Source: Coriaria nepalensis
Taxonomy: Eukaryota; Streptophyta; Magnoliopsida; Cucurbitales; Coriariaceae
DNA: 64,000 bases
Reading direction: 5' to 3'
NCBI GenBank assembly: GCA_027186245.1
Contig: CP114488.1
Coordinates: 1,314,501-1,378,500 of the forward strand
In this document: piece after piece, positions 1-13,558 of the stretch
How the letters are laid out: the number at the start of each line of letters is the position of its first letter
Position numbering within the stretch: the stretch's first letter is position 1
Notes under the pieces: generated by a model
The model's database searches: none
Seen by the model: the letters and a program-made list of their open reading frames with translations, nothing else
Told to the model about the DNA's origin: nothing
Program-made: the position numbers and the translations under genes

Positions 1-1278
1 CCCTCCCATTGATCATTTCCATTCCTCCTCCAGCAAGCACAGCAGCAGCAGCATCAGCTGCTTTCCTCCATTGCTCCATCTGTACTCTCATCTTCTTCAT
101 TTCCAACTCTAACCCCTCCTTAGCACCCTCCACCATTTTCAAATTCTCATTCAACAAAGCAGCACTAACCTTGCTCTCTTCCAGCTCTTGCTCAACTCGT
201 CTCAACCGTGATGCCATTTCCTCTTCCCTAGCTTGAGCCAATGATGCATTGTTTTTCAGCTTCTCATTTTCCTTTTCCTTCTCTTCTAACTTCAGTTTCA
301 ACAAATTTACCTCATCTATCTTTTGGCTGGATTCTAACTTGTAGGAAGATTCTGGAGATTCAATTTCAGGACCCTTTTCTTCTTCAGTATCTTCCGGTTT
401 CTTCACCTTCTTGATTTCTAGTTCTTGTTGGGCTTCTCTCCTTGCAGCCTCAGCTGAAGCTAACTGATCCTTTAAAACCTTTAGTTCTTCTTGTGCTTGA
501 CCAAGTTGAGATTCCAAATCTGCAATTCTAGTTCCAAGTTTCTTTTGATTGGATGAGGAATCAGATTGGCTGACTCTATGGTCGGAAAATGTTGGACTTC
601 TTCGTTCGAGAGTTGGGCGATGATTATGAAGTGGATCCGGATCAGAATTTGATTTTCGTAGCTGGTTTTGGCTTGCTCGAGGAGATAGTCTTTCAGGCAT
701 TCCTGATCCCCTATTGATTTAGTACAACGTAAAAATTTGACATCACTTTTTTAATCATTCACATGATCACAAGAATTCCATGTAAAAACACTAGAACAAT
801 GTCTCAACAGTCATTTAAAATGAAAATTCAAGGAAAATTGTGGAAAATAAACGTTTTCAATCAAATTTCATAATTCAATTCAAAATGTGCAAGTTTTTTG
901 TCCAGCTCCATTCTGTTGAATTGGTTTACTTTGATTAAGACAAAACTGGTTGCTTATTATTCCTAAATCCTAATAGTTATACAATGTCAAAATAATCAAT
1001 GACTAACTGATGAGATAAACCGTTCGAGAATTCACAATTCATGTTTGAACAATAATATGGACAAAAGAAAAAGTGTTGAAAAGATTAAGAAAACAGTGAC
1101 TTTGCACATTATGATCAATGCAATAAAAAAGACATACACAGCTTTGAACTTAACAGTTTGTGTACACTGCACTGCTTGCATAATGCAAACAATAACACAT
1201 TGTAACTGCAACACAAAAATTTCAAATGACAAAACTGTTCGGTTCCGGTAAATAGATTACTAACCTTGATCTTGGCAT
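1..1278 (-). CDS. ICR: Interactor of constitutive active ROPs (ICR/RIP family), 3' part outside window
   Basis: Coding exons on the minus strand are 1278-1265 and 710-1, running off the left edge. Family role: coiled-coil scaffold that binds GTP-loaded ROP (plant Rho) GTPases at plasma membrane or microtubules and links them to polarity and trafficking. The N-terminal stretch is basic and Ser/Pro-rich, followed by the conserved QKKLGTRIADLESQLGQAQ block and a long Glu/Lys coiled coil. Close to the edge (about 80-60) lies QWRKAADAAAAVL, which contains the QWRKAA motif known to be needed for ROP binding. The start is inferred to be the ATG at 1278-1276: 14 coding nt splice (donor GTTAGT at 1264; acceptor TAG ending at 711) to give MPRSRGSGMPER, matching the family start. 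An internal ATG at 700 would lose eight residues. The visible part is about 241 residues; only the C-terminal tail is missing. Family call very likely; paralogue number not assigned. Confidence 0.9.
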
Positions 1279-2484
1279 TTTGGCCTCAAAAGTTTACAGT
1301 ACCCAGCTAATTATGGTGAGAATCTAAAGCATCATGAAAAATTAGATACGTAAGAGCTAGTACAAATAAGTTTTGACTTCATCCAAAAGCAGAGATACTA
1401 TTCATCACAAGAGAAAAAAAAAATGCATGTCGTAGAAATGCAAGAAGATAATTATAGAAATTTCGTCCCTTTTTTCTTTTTCTTTTAAGCTGGTGGGAAA
1501 AAATGGGTTTCTTTCTTTTTCTTTCTTTTTCTTTCTTAACAGGAAGCTTACATATCATAAGTGTGAAGAAGAAGGAGCAAAACCCAAAAAAAGAAAGAAA
1601 AAGGGAAGAAGGAAAGAGTAAAGTGCTCACCTTTGACAACTAAAATGGTTGATTTAAGGCAGCAGGGAAGAGAGAATGTTACAGAGCAATGAATCTACAT
1701 TCTAGAGTGACGAGGGGGAGATGTTGATTATTTTGAAAATGTTTGAATTAAAGGGGGGTTTGATTTTCGGACCAGAGAAAATAAAGAGGTTGGAGAGTGT
1801 GCAAAAGTAGTGTTAAGAGGTAAAAGACAGGGACTGTCATTTTTGGTACCCACACAAGCTGTAGTAATCCGCAGAGGGCATAGAGACAGAGATTCATGTG
1901 TACGAGTAGTCTCTCACTTTCTTTTATTCCCTTCTTTCTTGTCTCTTTTTTATTTTTACCCACACTTAGTTAAATTTGAACATGAAGACCCATTAGATAA
2001 TTTGAATTTTTTTTTCAAAATTAATCGACGACGAAAGAAATTGTTCATATTTATTATATATTAGGTTCACAATATTTCTATTTTGGATATTGAATATATG
2101 TATTCTCTATATAGACACTCCTTTTATCTTTCTCTTTTTTTTTTTGGCCAAAAACACTCGTCATTTAGATTTAATTTATTAAGAGAATTTTGGATGAATT
2201 ATGTTTAAAATAAATCGATTTATTTTAAATACACATATCAATATGATACTATAAAATTAGGATCACCTCACCAAAAAATTTATTTTATTAAAAAAAATAC
2301 TTGCATGGAAACTACTAGATCAAAATGAAATGCCAAACAGGTATCATGTCAGATTTTTTTTTATTCACTTAATAATAAAAATCAAGGACGAAAACGAACA
2401 AAATTAAACTCATTGAGGTCTTAAATGACAAAATTGAAGTATTATGAGACCGAAAACAATAATTTAGCCAAATGACAAAGATAA
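1279..2484. promoter_or_regulatory. ICR 5' UTR exons and upstream intergenic DNA
   Basis: On the minus strand a 5' UTR piece (1306-1279) precedes the start codon, with an acceptor ending at 1307. A further non-coding exon probably ends at 1631, because GTGAGC at 1630-1625 is a good donor. Beyond about 1700 the DNA is AT-rich with T runs. The short ORFs here have no recognisable family. UTR exon ends are inference from splice signals. Confidence 0.45.
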
Positions 2485-2572
2485 GTAAGAAAATTAACTT
2501 AATTTGTTTTTACCCCAGCATATTTCCTGTAAGAAAATTAACTTAATTCGTTTTTACCCCAGCATATTTCCT
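2485..2572. repeat. 44-bp tandem duplication
   Basis: Two adjacent 44-bp copies (2485-2528 and 2529-2572), each starting gtaagaaaatta and ending catatttcct, differ at one base (aatttg versus aattcg). It lies in the intergenic DNA downstream of the glycolate oxidase gene. The near identity indicates a recent slippage or repair duplication; no function is visible. Confidence 0.95.
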
Positions 2573-2867
2573 ATCTTGTTCATGCAATAAGCATACATAA
2601 TATGTTAACGCAAATAACATGCACCAACAAGTGAAGCATGGAGTAGCCATGAAAACAGTAACCATCCATTCTCATTACATTAACATAAAATGACAGAGAG
2701 TGAGAGCATTCAAAATAGTTGCATATTCACAGACCGATCGACTTTGATCAACTCAAGTTGTTCCGGTTTCCCCAAAGAAAAATATGCATTAAAAATTAAC
2801 CATCACATAATATTAATGATTATTCTTCCATCTATATAATCCAACTTGGGGAGAGAGATCCATTTCT

Positions 2868-6012
<3,145 letters not shown>

Positions 6013-7439
6013 CTTTGCACTTGGATTTCAATTAAATATGCACTCACGTTACAGGACCTAAATCTAACATAAAGAAAAAAAAAAGGAAAAAGAAAAAAGA
6101 CACACACACACATACAATAACCAATCAATTGTTACTACTCAGCAGCACAGTTGCACAATCAAATTTTAGAGTTTCAACGAAAACAACATATCTCAGAGGT
6201 TAAAATGTTAGATTAATGACCCATGTATGAAGAATGAAGAAAGGATGGTACTAAAGTACAGGAGGGAGGAAGGAAGGGATTTAAGGTGCCGGAATGTTAT
6301 CGCATATAATTGCAGATAGATACAATGACCCTATAAAACACAGAAATACCCTGACCAAAAGACACATAGAAGGTGAAGAAACAAGCCGTTCGGTACAACT
6401 TACTAAGCATCAGTACATCAAACAAATAAGAGCACACCCACTTTCTATATAGAAGGGAAAAAGGACACAGCTTTCGATAAGCAAGTTCAAAACATGTGAT
6501 GCAAGATTGCTAAAAAGGAACCTAAATTGAGCTCAAATGCATTGAATCTTAAAGTAAGGGGGCGTTGAAATCCCAAAAGACTGCAGCATAACAAAAGGAT
6601 ATACATACAATCACGAAAAAGGAGCAAGACAGCTTGTAAAGCCCTGTTGCTTAATCACAATAAAAGAATCGAAGAGGAAAAATACTAGTAATGGTAGATA
6701 AGAGAAGCAAGCAGACCTCTTAGGCAAGAGAATGCATGCCGAGGAGAGAAAAGAAAGTGTTTAAACGCCGGGTGGGGAGGGGGGCAAGAGGATAAAATAG
6801 GTGGGGTTCATATTATATTCATTATCATATCATATCAGAGAGAGAAACTAGAGAGAGAACAGTGGATGATGAGAACTTGGAGGTGAGCATTTGAAACCAA
6901 ATCCTGATCAGGAGAAATGGGCTTACCTCATCCACATGACCCTTGTGTGTTTCACATCGTCCTTAGCTAGTTCATTATCATTTCCCAAAACCAAAAAAAC
7001 ACATTAATACAATAAATTTTGATATATAAACAAATAGAAAGTAAATATGAGCAAAAAACTGTGGAAAAAAGACAAGAAGAGGTCACTGTCAGGATTGAAC
7101 TTGGCAAAACAATATATATATTTTTTTTTCATTACAGACCGGATGAGTAACTGGGCAAACTGTGAGTCAGAATAACCTTGATCGAGGAATCAACAAAGTT
7201 TGAAACTTTTGCCTGTACAAGGTGATTAAAACCTGACGTTTTCATTACAAGGGGGTAAAAGAAGATAGAAAGAAAGTTGCACATATAAAAACATGCAGCC
7301 AGAAATGGGGTTGTTCACATGTATGATTGCAAGCAAGCAGACAAAAAAGAAATAAAAAATAAAAACGATACCTCTCGTCTGATTAAAAGAAGATTATTAT
7401 ACAATAGATAGCCGTTTTACAGAGTTCGAGATATAGAAA
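6013..7439. other. Upstream region of glycolate oxidase; no gene seen
   Basis: This holds the promoter and probable 5' UTR of the minus-strand glycolate oxidase gene. A C-rich, GA-rich stretch around 6720-6870 could be the transcription start area, with a 5' UTR intron down to about 6020, but I cannot fix it. No ORF with family resemblance on either strand. Confidence 0.35.
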
Positions 7440-7800
7440 AACTGGATGAGTTCTAAGTAATCTAACCATACCGGAAAAGAAGAATGGGTATGAATATGGA
7501 GGGATGCACCGCCAAGGGCAAGATTGAAATTTCTGAAGTCTTCTTCTTCTTCTTCATGTTTGAAATTTTTTGATATCTCTAGCTTTGCCTCTGCTGCTAG
7601 TCTAGACACTAGTCTGCTGCATTCAAGCAGAGGATCGATTCAGGCGAACTGCTGGATTTCTAGGCCAAGCCCATTTTTGGATTATGAGTCCGAGATACAA
7701 GAGAGTATCTGCTGATCCTTTGAGATCGATGAACCGGGTTCAGATCGAGCACAATGAAAAGGGCAAATCTCCATCGTTGCCTCTGATTCCATGTTCACAA
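7440..7800 (-). pseudogene. Possible decayed small coding gene, unassigned
   Basis: Read on the minus strand, 7790-7680 opens with ATG and encodes MESEATMEICPFHCARSEPG before a stop. A second open segment (about 7640-7470) encodes LLECSRLVSRLAAEAKLEIS followed by an acidic HEEEEEDF stretch, in a different frame and separated by stops. The acidic HEEEEEDF block after a short Cys/Pro/Ser start is faintly like plant DUF1645 proteins, but I cannot confirm it. It could also be 5' leader of glycolate oxidase. Confidence 0.2.
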
Positions 7801-8641
7801 CTCACAAGCAAGGTAGTTTATTTTTTCTTTGGTGCTGAAGAGGCTAATAAAGACAGAATGAGAGATGAAGAAGAATAGTGTTGTTTAATGATGTTCTATC
7901 ATATGGTATGAGAATTAACCAGTTGATGGTTTAGACCCCACTGGTTTAATGTTTATCAATACAAATAGGTTACAAAATTTAACAATTTTTTTAAAGTACC
8001 GACTGTGTGAAATTTTTCTCTGCCTAAAGTTGCATGTGTTTTTTGCTGGGTCCACCTATTATATGAATATTCTCTGTTTATGGCAGGGCAGCGTTGTTAG
8101 TAGTGCAAAGCACTGCACTTCCTGCATCATCTCATATTCTCGCTAGTCACTACTGGGTTTGTTTTTAGTCTCCAAGAAAATCAAACCTCTTTAAGACGTT
8201 TTTTTCCGTGTGTGAACAGAAGAGGAAAAGCCACAACCTTTTTTTTCCCAAAACCCTATTAAATGAGAAAAAAAGGCAAAAAGGCCCAGCAAAGCAACAA
8301 TGGCGAATGAGATTTTTTTCTTAGACCCATCTTCCCATCAAATCTACACCCGTTAAACATTTTTTTTCAGCTCCCCATCAAATCAACTCTCTCTCTCTCT
8401 CTTTATATACCATTTGTTGCTGCTAAAGTGCTGACAGTAATGGACTAACAGTAATGGTCATTCCTACACATGACCAACTGCTATATTTGTTCTGCTTACG
8501 TTCGAGAAGAAGGAGAAGAAGAAGAAGAAAGAAATAAGTGCTCTTTAACCTTTTAAACCGTAGACTCTCCCTCACAACTATATCTTTTCACTGCTTCAGA
8601 TTATGATCAGACTCCCTTCCTCCACTTTAGGTGCCAAGTCT

Positions 8642-8682
<41 letters not shown>

Positions 8683-8969
8683 CCTTATCTTTGATACTCA
8701 TTTGTCGATTCCTATGTATTGGCTTCTCTTGGTTATTAATCCCATATTTTCTCTTCAAATTTGTATGATATTATCTGGGTCATGCTTCAAATCATTTTCT
8801 TCATTTCTTCTATCACTTGGTCCTTATCTTAACCTGCATCAGCAGTACACCATTCTTTAGCCTTTTCTATAATAACCTAGTAGCGTATACGAATCCTCGA
8901 ATTTTCATGCTCTTACATGGCTGATTTGTAGTTCTATTTCCATCTCTCCTTTTTTACATTTTACCAAAC
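7801..8969. other. Intergenic DNA upstream of the RLK pseudogene
   Basis: AT-rich sequence with T and A runs, a short CT run near 8388-8402 and the longer CT microsatellite at 8645. It presumably holds the old promoter of the receptor-kinase pseudogene. The ORF at 8603-8860 is mostly a translated CT repeat. No gene seen. Confidence 0.5.
8645..8679. repeat. (TC)n microsatellite, about 35 bp
   Basis: Uninterrupted tc dinucleotide run about 290 bp upstream of the RLK pseudogene start codon. CT runs are common in plant 5' leaders. Confidence 0.95.
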
Positions 8970-11772
8970 ATGGCGTGGTCCAAAAGCTTCCATTTTCAAG
9001 TAGTTCTGGTCTTGATTTCTTTCACCATTGTCCAGTTAACTTGTTTAAACGATGAAGGCCTTAATCTCTTAGATTTCAAAAAAACCCTTATCGACTCTAA
9101 CAACCATCTTCAAAACTGGAATCCTTCCGACCCTACTCCTTGTAATTGGACCGGCATTTTCTGCACCAAAAGCAATCTCAAGGTAGCTTCTATCTATTTT
9201 CCTAGTCTCAGTTTATCCGGCACTCTTTCTTCAACCACTTGCAATCTTTCTCAACTAGTCAGAATTCAATATCTCCAACAACAACATTTTCGGACCAATC
9301 CCTGACAGATTTTCTCAATGTCATAATCTCCAAATTCTAGACATTTGCACAAATAGGTTCCATGGAGTATTAACTACAACAATCCCGAAAATCAAATCTC
9401 TTAGACAGCTTTACCTTTGTGGAAATTACATGTACGGTGAGTTGCGTCTTGAGATTGGAAGTTTAACTTCATTGGTTGAGTTAGTGATTTACAGTAACAA
9501 TATTACGGGGAATATTCCAGAATCTATTTCCAAGTTGAAATGGATTAAGGTCATCCGGGCCGGTTGATATTTTCTCTCCGGTCTGATTCCGGAAAAGATA
9601 AGTCTGTGTGAAAGCATAGAGGTGCTAGGATTGGCTGAAAACAGGCTAGAAGGTTCACTTCTGAAGAATCTTCATAAACTGCGGAATCTAACCACTTGCT
9701 CCTTTGGGAAAACCAGTTATCCGGAGAGGTCCCACCCGAGATCAGGAATTTCACTAGTCTCAAGCTTCTTGCTTTGCATAAAAACTATTTCTCCAGAATG
9801 ATTCCCGAGGAGCTCAGGCAGTTACTCCAACTGAAATGGCTATACTTATACACCAACCAATTGAACGGGACAATACCAAGAATGCTCGGGAACTGCACCA
9901 ATGCCGTTGAGATCGATCTTTTGGAAAATCAGTTAAGTGGATCCATTCCGGTCGGATTGGAAATCTCCATTTACTTCACCTTTTCGAGAATTTCCTCCAA
10001 GGAAGTATTTCTAGTGAGCTCGGAAAGTTGGAGCAGCTCCAAAATCTAGAGCTTTTGATTAATAACTTGATCGGAGCAATCCCTTTAGAATTTCAGAACC
10101 TTACATCCTTAAATGATCTTCAACTCTTTTATAATCATCTAGAGGGTACAATTCCTCCTCTTCTCAGGCTTTACAGTAACCAGTCTATTCTTGATATGTC
10201 AGCTAATCATCTTGTAGGTAGCATACCTTCTTATCTTTGCAAAAATCAGAAGCTGAATTTTCTAAGCCAGGGGTCAAATCATCTGTTGGGGAATATTCCG
10301 TTCCGTTTAAGAACTTGTAAATCCCTTGTGCATATAGTGCTTGGGGACTATCAGCTTACAGGTAATCGACCTTTTGAGTTATATGGACTTCATAATCTTT
10401 CCGCTCTTGAAGTGTATCAAAATCGGTTTTCTGGGTTGATTCCTCCTGAGGTAGGAAGGCTTAGAAACTTGGAACGGTTACTTTTATCGGACAACTGTTT
10501 TGTTGGGAATATGCCTCCAGAGATTGGGAATCTTGTTCAGGTCGGTGCATTCAATGTTTCTGTAAACCATCTGTCCGGAAGCGTCCCTCATGAGTTGGGG
10601 AATTGTGTAAACTTACGGAGGCTTGATCTTAGTAAGAACGACTTTATGTGCTACTTCCCAGAAGAAACCAGAAAGCGAGTGAATTTGGAACTCTTGTCGG
10701 AGATTTCAAGTTTCGATCGATATTTGCGGAGTTGATTACCCCTCTCGAAAACGAAGATTTGAAGTGGTCTATAATTTACTGAGTACTCGGTATAACTCAC
10801 GCATTCGTGTACAAACCTGTGCAGACGAAGTAACACGAATATCTCCGGTAGTCAGTCTATTTCCATCAGCCGGCCGGTGGGAGCGAGAAGTTTGGGATAT
10901 GCTTGGTGTTTTGGCAAAGTTGATCGATTTCCCGTACTTATCAACATCCATGTCAGCTGTAGCCGGTTCGTATGGCTACATTGCCCCAGGTACAATATAC
11001 TCATTTCAGTTATTAACAGTTGTCTTAAAAGTTCATACCGTTAGTAAATGGACTCAACTGTATATCAAGCATTCTTGAAAGCTCGCAAGGATTTGGGCAT
11101 TGCACGTGTAAATAGAAAATAAGGCCAAACAGATTCATATAATAGGCAAAAATAGCAAATATGAGAATTAAAGGGATTTGAATCTAAGACTTGTGTTCTG
11201 ATACCATATTAAGTTATTAACGGTCCCAAAAGTTTGAAATGTTAGAAAGCACGGGCAATAGTGCATACCGAGCATTGAGAATGCTAGCATAAGACATAAG
11301 TTATTTAGAGTTCTTCAATATAATGTACATATCTATCTATGCATCTGACTTCTTACACCCCTTTTTTATGTTCTTCCAGGATATGCTTATACAATGAAAG
11401 TGACAGAGAAATCTGATATCTACAGTTTCGGAGTGGTGTTATTGGAGCTGATGACGGGAAGGCCGCCGTCCAACCTCGGGAGCAGGGGGGTGACTTAGTC
11501 ACTTGGGTTCGAAGATCGATCTATAAGTGGCTTGCCTTTCGGAATTATCTGACAAACGGACTGAAGTAGATCCGAGTGCGAAAACAACAACAGTTGAGGA
11601 GATGTCCTTGCTTCTCAAGATAGCATTGTTTTGCAGGAGCAAATCTCCGGTTAATAGGCCGACAATGAGGGAGGTGATTGCAATGATGATAGATGCTAGA
11701 GAGGCAGCAGCAATTGCTGCGGCCAATTCTTCTTCTTCCTCTCCTAGATCAGAATGCCATTTAGATAATTGA
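8970..11772 (+). pseudogene. LRR receptor-like kinase pseudogene (subfamily XI, At1g17230-like)
   Basis: Starts with an ATG, hydrophobic signal peptide and the LRR N-terminal cap (DPTPCNWTGIFC), then runs through LRRs of the At1g17230/At2g33170 type. Damage seen: a +1 insertion near 9262 (NLSQLVR, then the frame changes), in-frame TGA at 9565-9567, further frame changes near 9700 and 9950-10030, and loss of reading frame after about 10735. The last LRRs, transmembrane segment and kinase N-lobe with the P-loop and catalytic loop are missing: only about 160 bp separate the LRR part from a GVLAKLID block (degraded DFG region) at about 10900. The activation-loop intron is still recognisable (GCCCCAG then GTACAA at about 10989; acceptor TTCTTCCAG before 11381). 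After it, [13 protein letters not shown] and the C-lobe motif RPTMREVIAMM remain, with another 1-nt loss near 11467. It cannot encode a receptor kinase. Confidence 0.93.
11100..11260 (-). repeat. Dispersed repeat fragment in the RLK pseudogene intron
   Basis: On the minus strand it reads aacttaatatggtatcagaa, then cacaagtc and agattcaaatcc, resembling the fragment at 3150-3400. The shared order of blocks suggests one dispersed family, perhaps tRNA-related. Ends not defined. Confidence 0.35.
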
Positions 11773-12480
11773 TTTTATGCTTTTGTTTCTCTCTCTTATT
11801 TTTCTTGTTTCCAACTTTATTTTATCTGTTACCATGAAATTTTAATGTACTTGTACTGTAACCTTCATGGTGACATTATAATTCGTTATTTGTCATGATA
11901 TCTACCAAATATTACTTCTAGCGATGCATAAATAAAAATGTTGGATTTTATAAACAAAAAATTAGTAAAAAATATCGATCTATCTTAATCATATATATTA
12001 ATTCTGCATTATTAGGTGATAGATTATATCAATAATGTCCTTTGTTAAATTGAGTCCCTCTAAATAATAAAAAATTAGAAATAAAAGAGAATAGATTAAT
12101 AATTATCATTTTTTAGGCAATTTTTGTAAAAGGTTAAAAAGTCAAGTAATGAGAGAAATAATAAGAGGCAAACAGCCAATATGAAAATAATAAATAAGGA
12201 TGGAGAAAAGTCTCGATCTCGATGGAAATTTTGATGCCGGAATTCTCATAATTATGACCGGGATTAAAAATTTCAGTCCCAATACCGGGAGAGCCGAGAC
12301 CGGTACCGGTTTCTTATCCGAGTCGTAACGAGACTATTGCCCACCTCAAGTGGCAAACGCACGTGTGTCCATCTTCCTTTTCTTTTCCTTTTTTTTTTTT
12401 TTTTAAATTATTTCCTCGAATTAATTATTTTCAAGTGATATCTTCTTCAGTTCTGCTTCTTCCTGGAGAGGGGAGAGAGG
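11773..12480. other. Intergenic DNA: pseudogene 3' flank and zinc-finger gene promoter
   Basis: AT-rich spacer of about 700 bp. A GC-richer patch (12200-12350) precedes the zinc-finger gene, and a T run sits at about 12390. No ORF of note. Confidence 0.5.
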
Positions 12481-13558
12481 ATGACTCGGGGAAAGCAGAA
12501 GATCGAAGCGCAGAAACGAAATGAGAAGAATCAGAAATCCAAGGGCTCTCAGCTTGAGGCCAGAGCCGTTGCCCTCAAAGTCAATTGCCCCATCTGCAAG
12601 GTTTCTATCTCTTTCCCTCTCTCTAGATCTTATTATATAGTTTGAATCAGATCCGTCTTTTTTTCTTTTTGATTAATTGGATATACCGAATATCTATTGT
12701 GTTTATTTGATTTCTAGATTGAATTTGAAAATAATTAGAAAACATTTTAAGATAGAAGCGGGGAATTAAGTTGGGAAACCTATTTATTTCTGTTTGGATT
12801 TAGTTTTTTTTTTTTAAGGGTAGAAAATTGAGAATAGGCTTCATTTACTCCAGGAAAGGCAGGAAAATACTAGTGATTCCATGTCATATGATCTATATGT
12901 ATATACATACTCTAATTGAACTTGTTTTGAAGTTCTTGCCTTGATTATCTCGGAAATGGATACTGTTCGGATTAAGAGTTAAATAGGAATCCTGGTCATA
13001 TATGCAATTGAGAATATGATCATCTAATCGGCTTGGATGCGGTATGTAAGATCAAAGTTCATGGCTTAGGACGGAAAAAATATCTAGGGATTCGACTTGC
13101 AAGTTCCAAGAATTGCTTACAAGATTAGGGAACATAAGTTATTCCTACAAGGAAAAAGATCACTTTTTTGTTTGTAAAAAATTACACAGTCAAATAGCGG
13201 AAGAAGAGGTTGGGGATGGTTTTGCATGCTTGTTGGTTCTTATAGCTAAGTCTTAAAGTCACCCTTCCTCACCCCCCTGTGGTTTTTCCATGAAGCTTAA
13301 GAGCTTCAATTAGTTTGGTTTTTTATACATCTGTGTTATCCTCCTTCAAAATCAGTTATATGATTGGTTCTTTTCCTGGTACAATTAGACAATTTGAAGC
13401 TTCTTTTAAGCACTCTTTTCCTTCTAAGACTAAGTTATGAATATAATATATATTTTGGGTGATTATTGTTTCAGGCACAATTAGCAAATCATAACCAACT
13501 AGTCGATCATTACGGCTCTAAACATCCCAAGGAAAAGCCTCCAGCAGAGTCGTCCTGA
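12481..13558 (+). CDS. Small C2H2-type zinc-finger protein, ZNF706/SERF-like, 2 exons
   Basis: Exon 1 is 12481-12600 and exon 2 is 13475-13558; the 874-bp GT-AG intron falls in phase 0 directly after CPICK. The product is 67 residues. The N-terminal half is strongly basic and hydrophilic (TRGKQKIEAQKRNEKNQKSK) like the 4F5/SERF region; the C-terminal half has a single finger, CPIC, 12 residues, then H and H in DHYGSKHPKEKP. This is the layout of ZNF706 and the plant At2g23090 family, whose function is poorly known (zinc or RNA binding proposed). The gene was found from splice signals, because both exons are too short to stand out as ORFs. An in-frame ATG follows a GA-rich leader. Confidence 0.85.

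Noticed and set aside
8603..8860. 85-codon ORF with a poly-Ser/Leu run
   Set aside because: Mainly a translated CT microsatellite.
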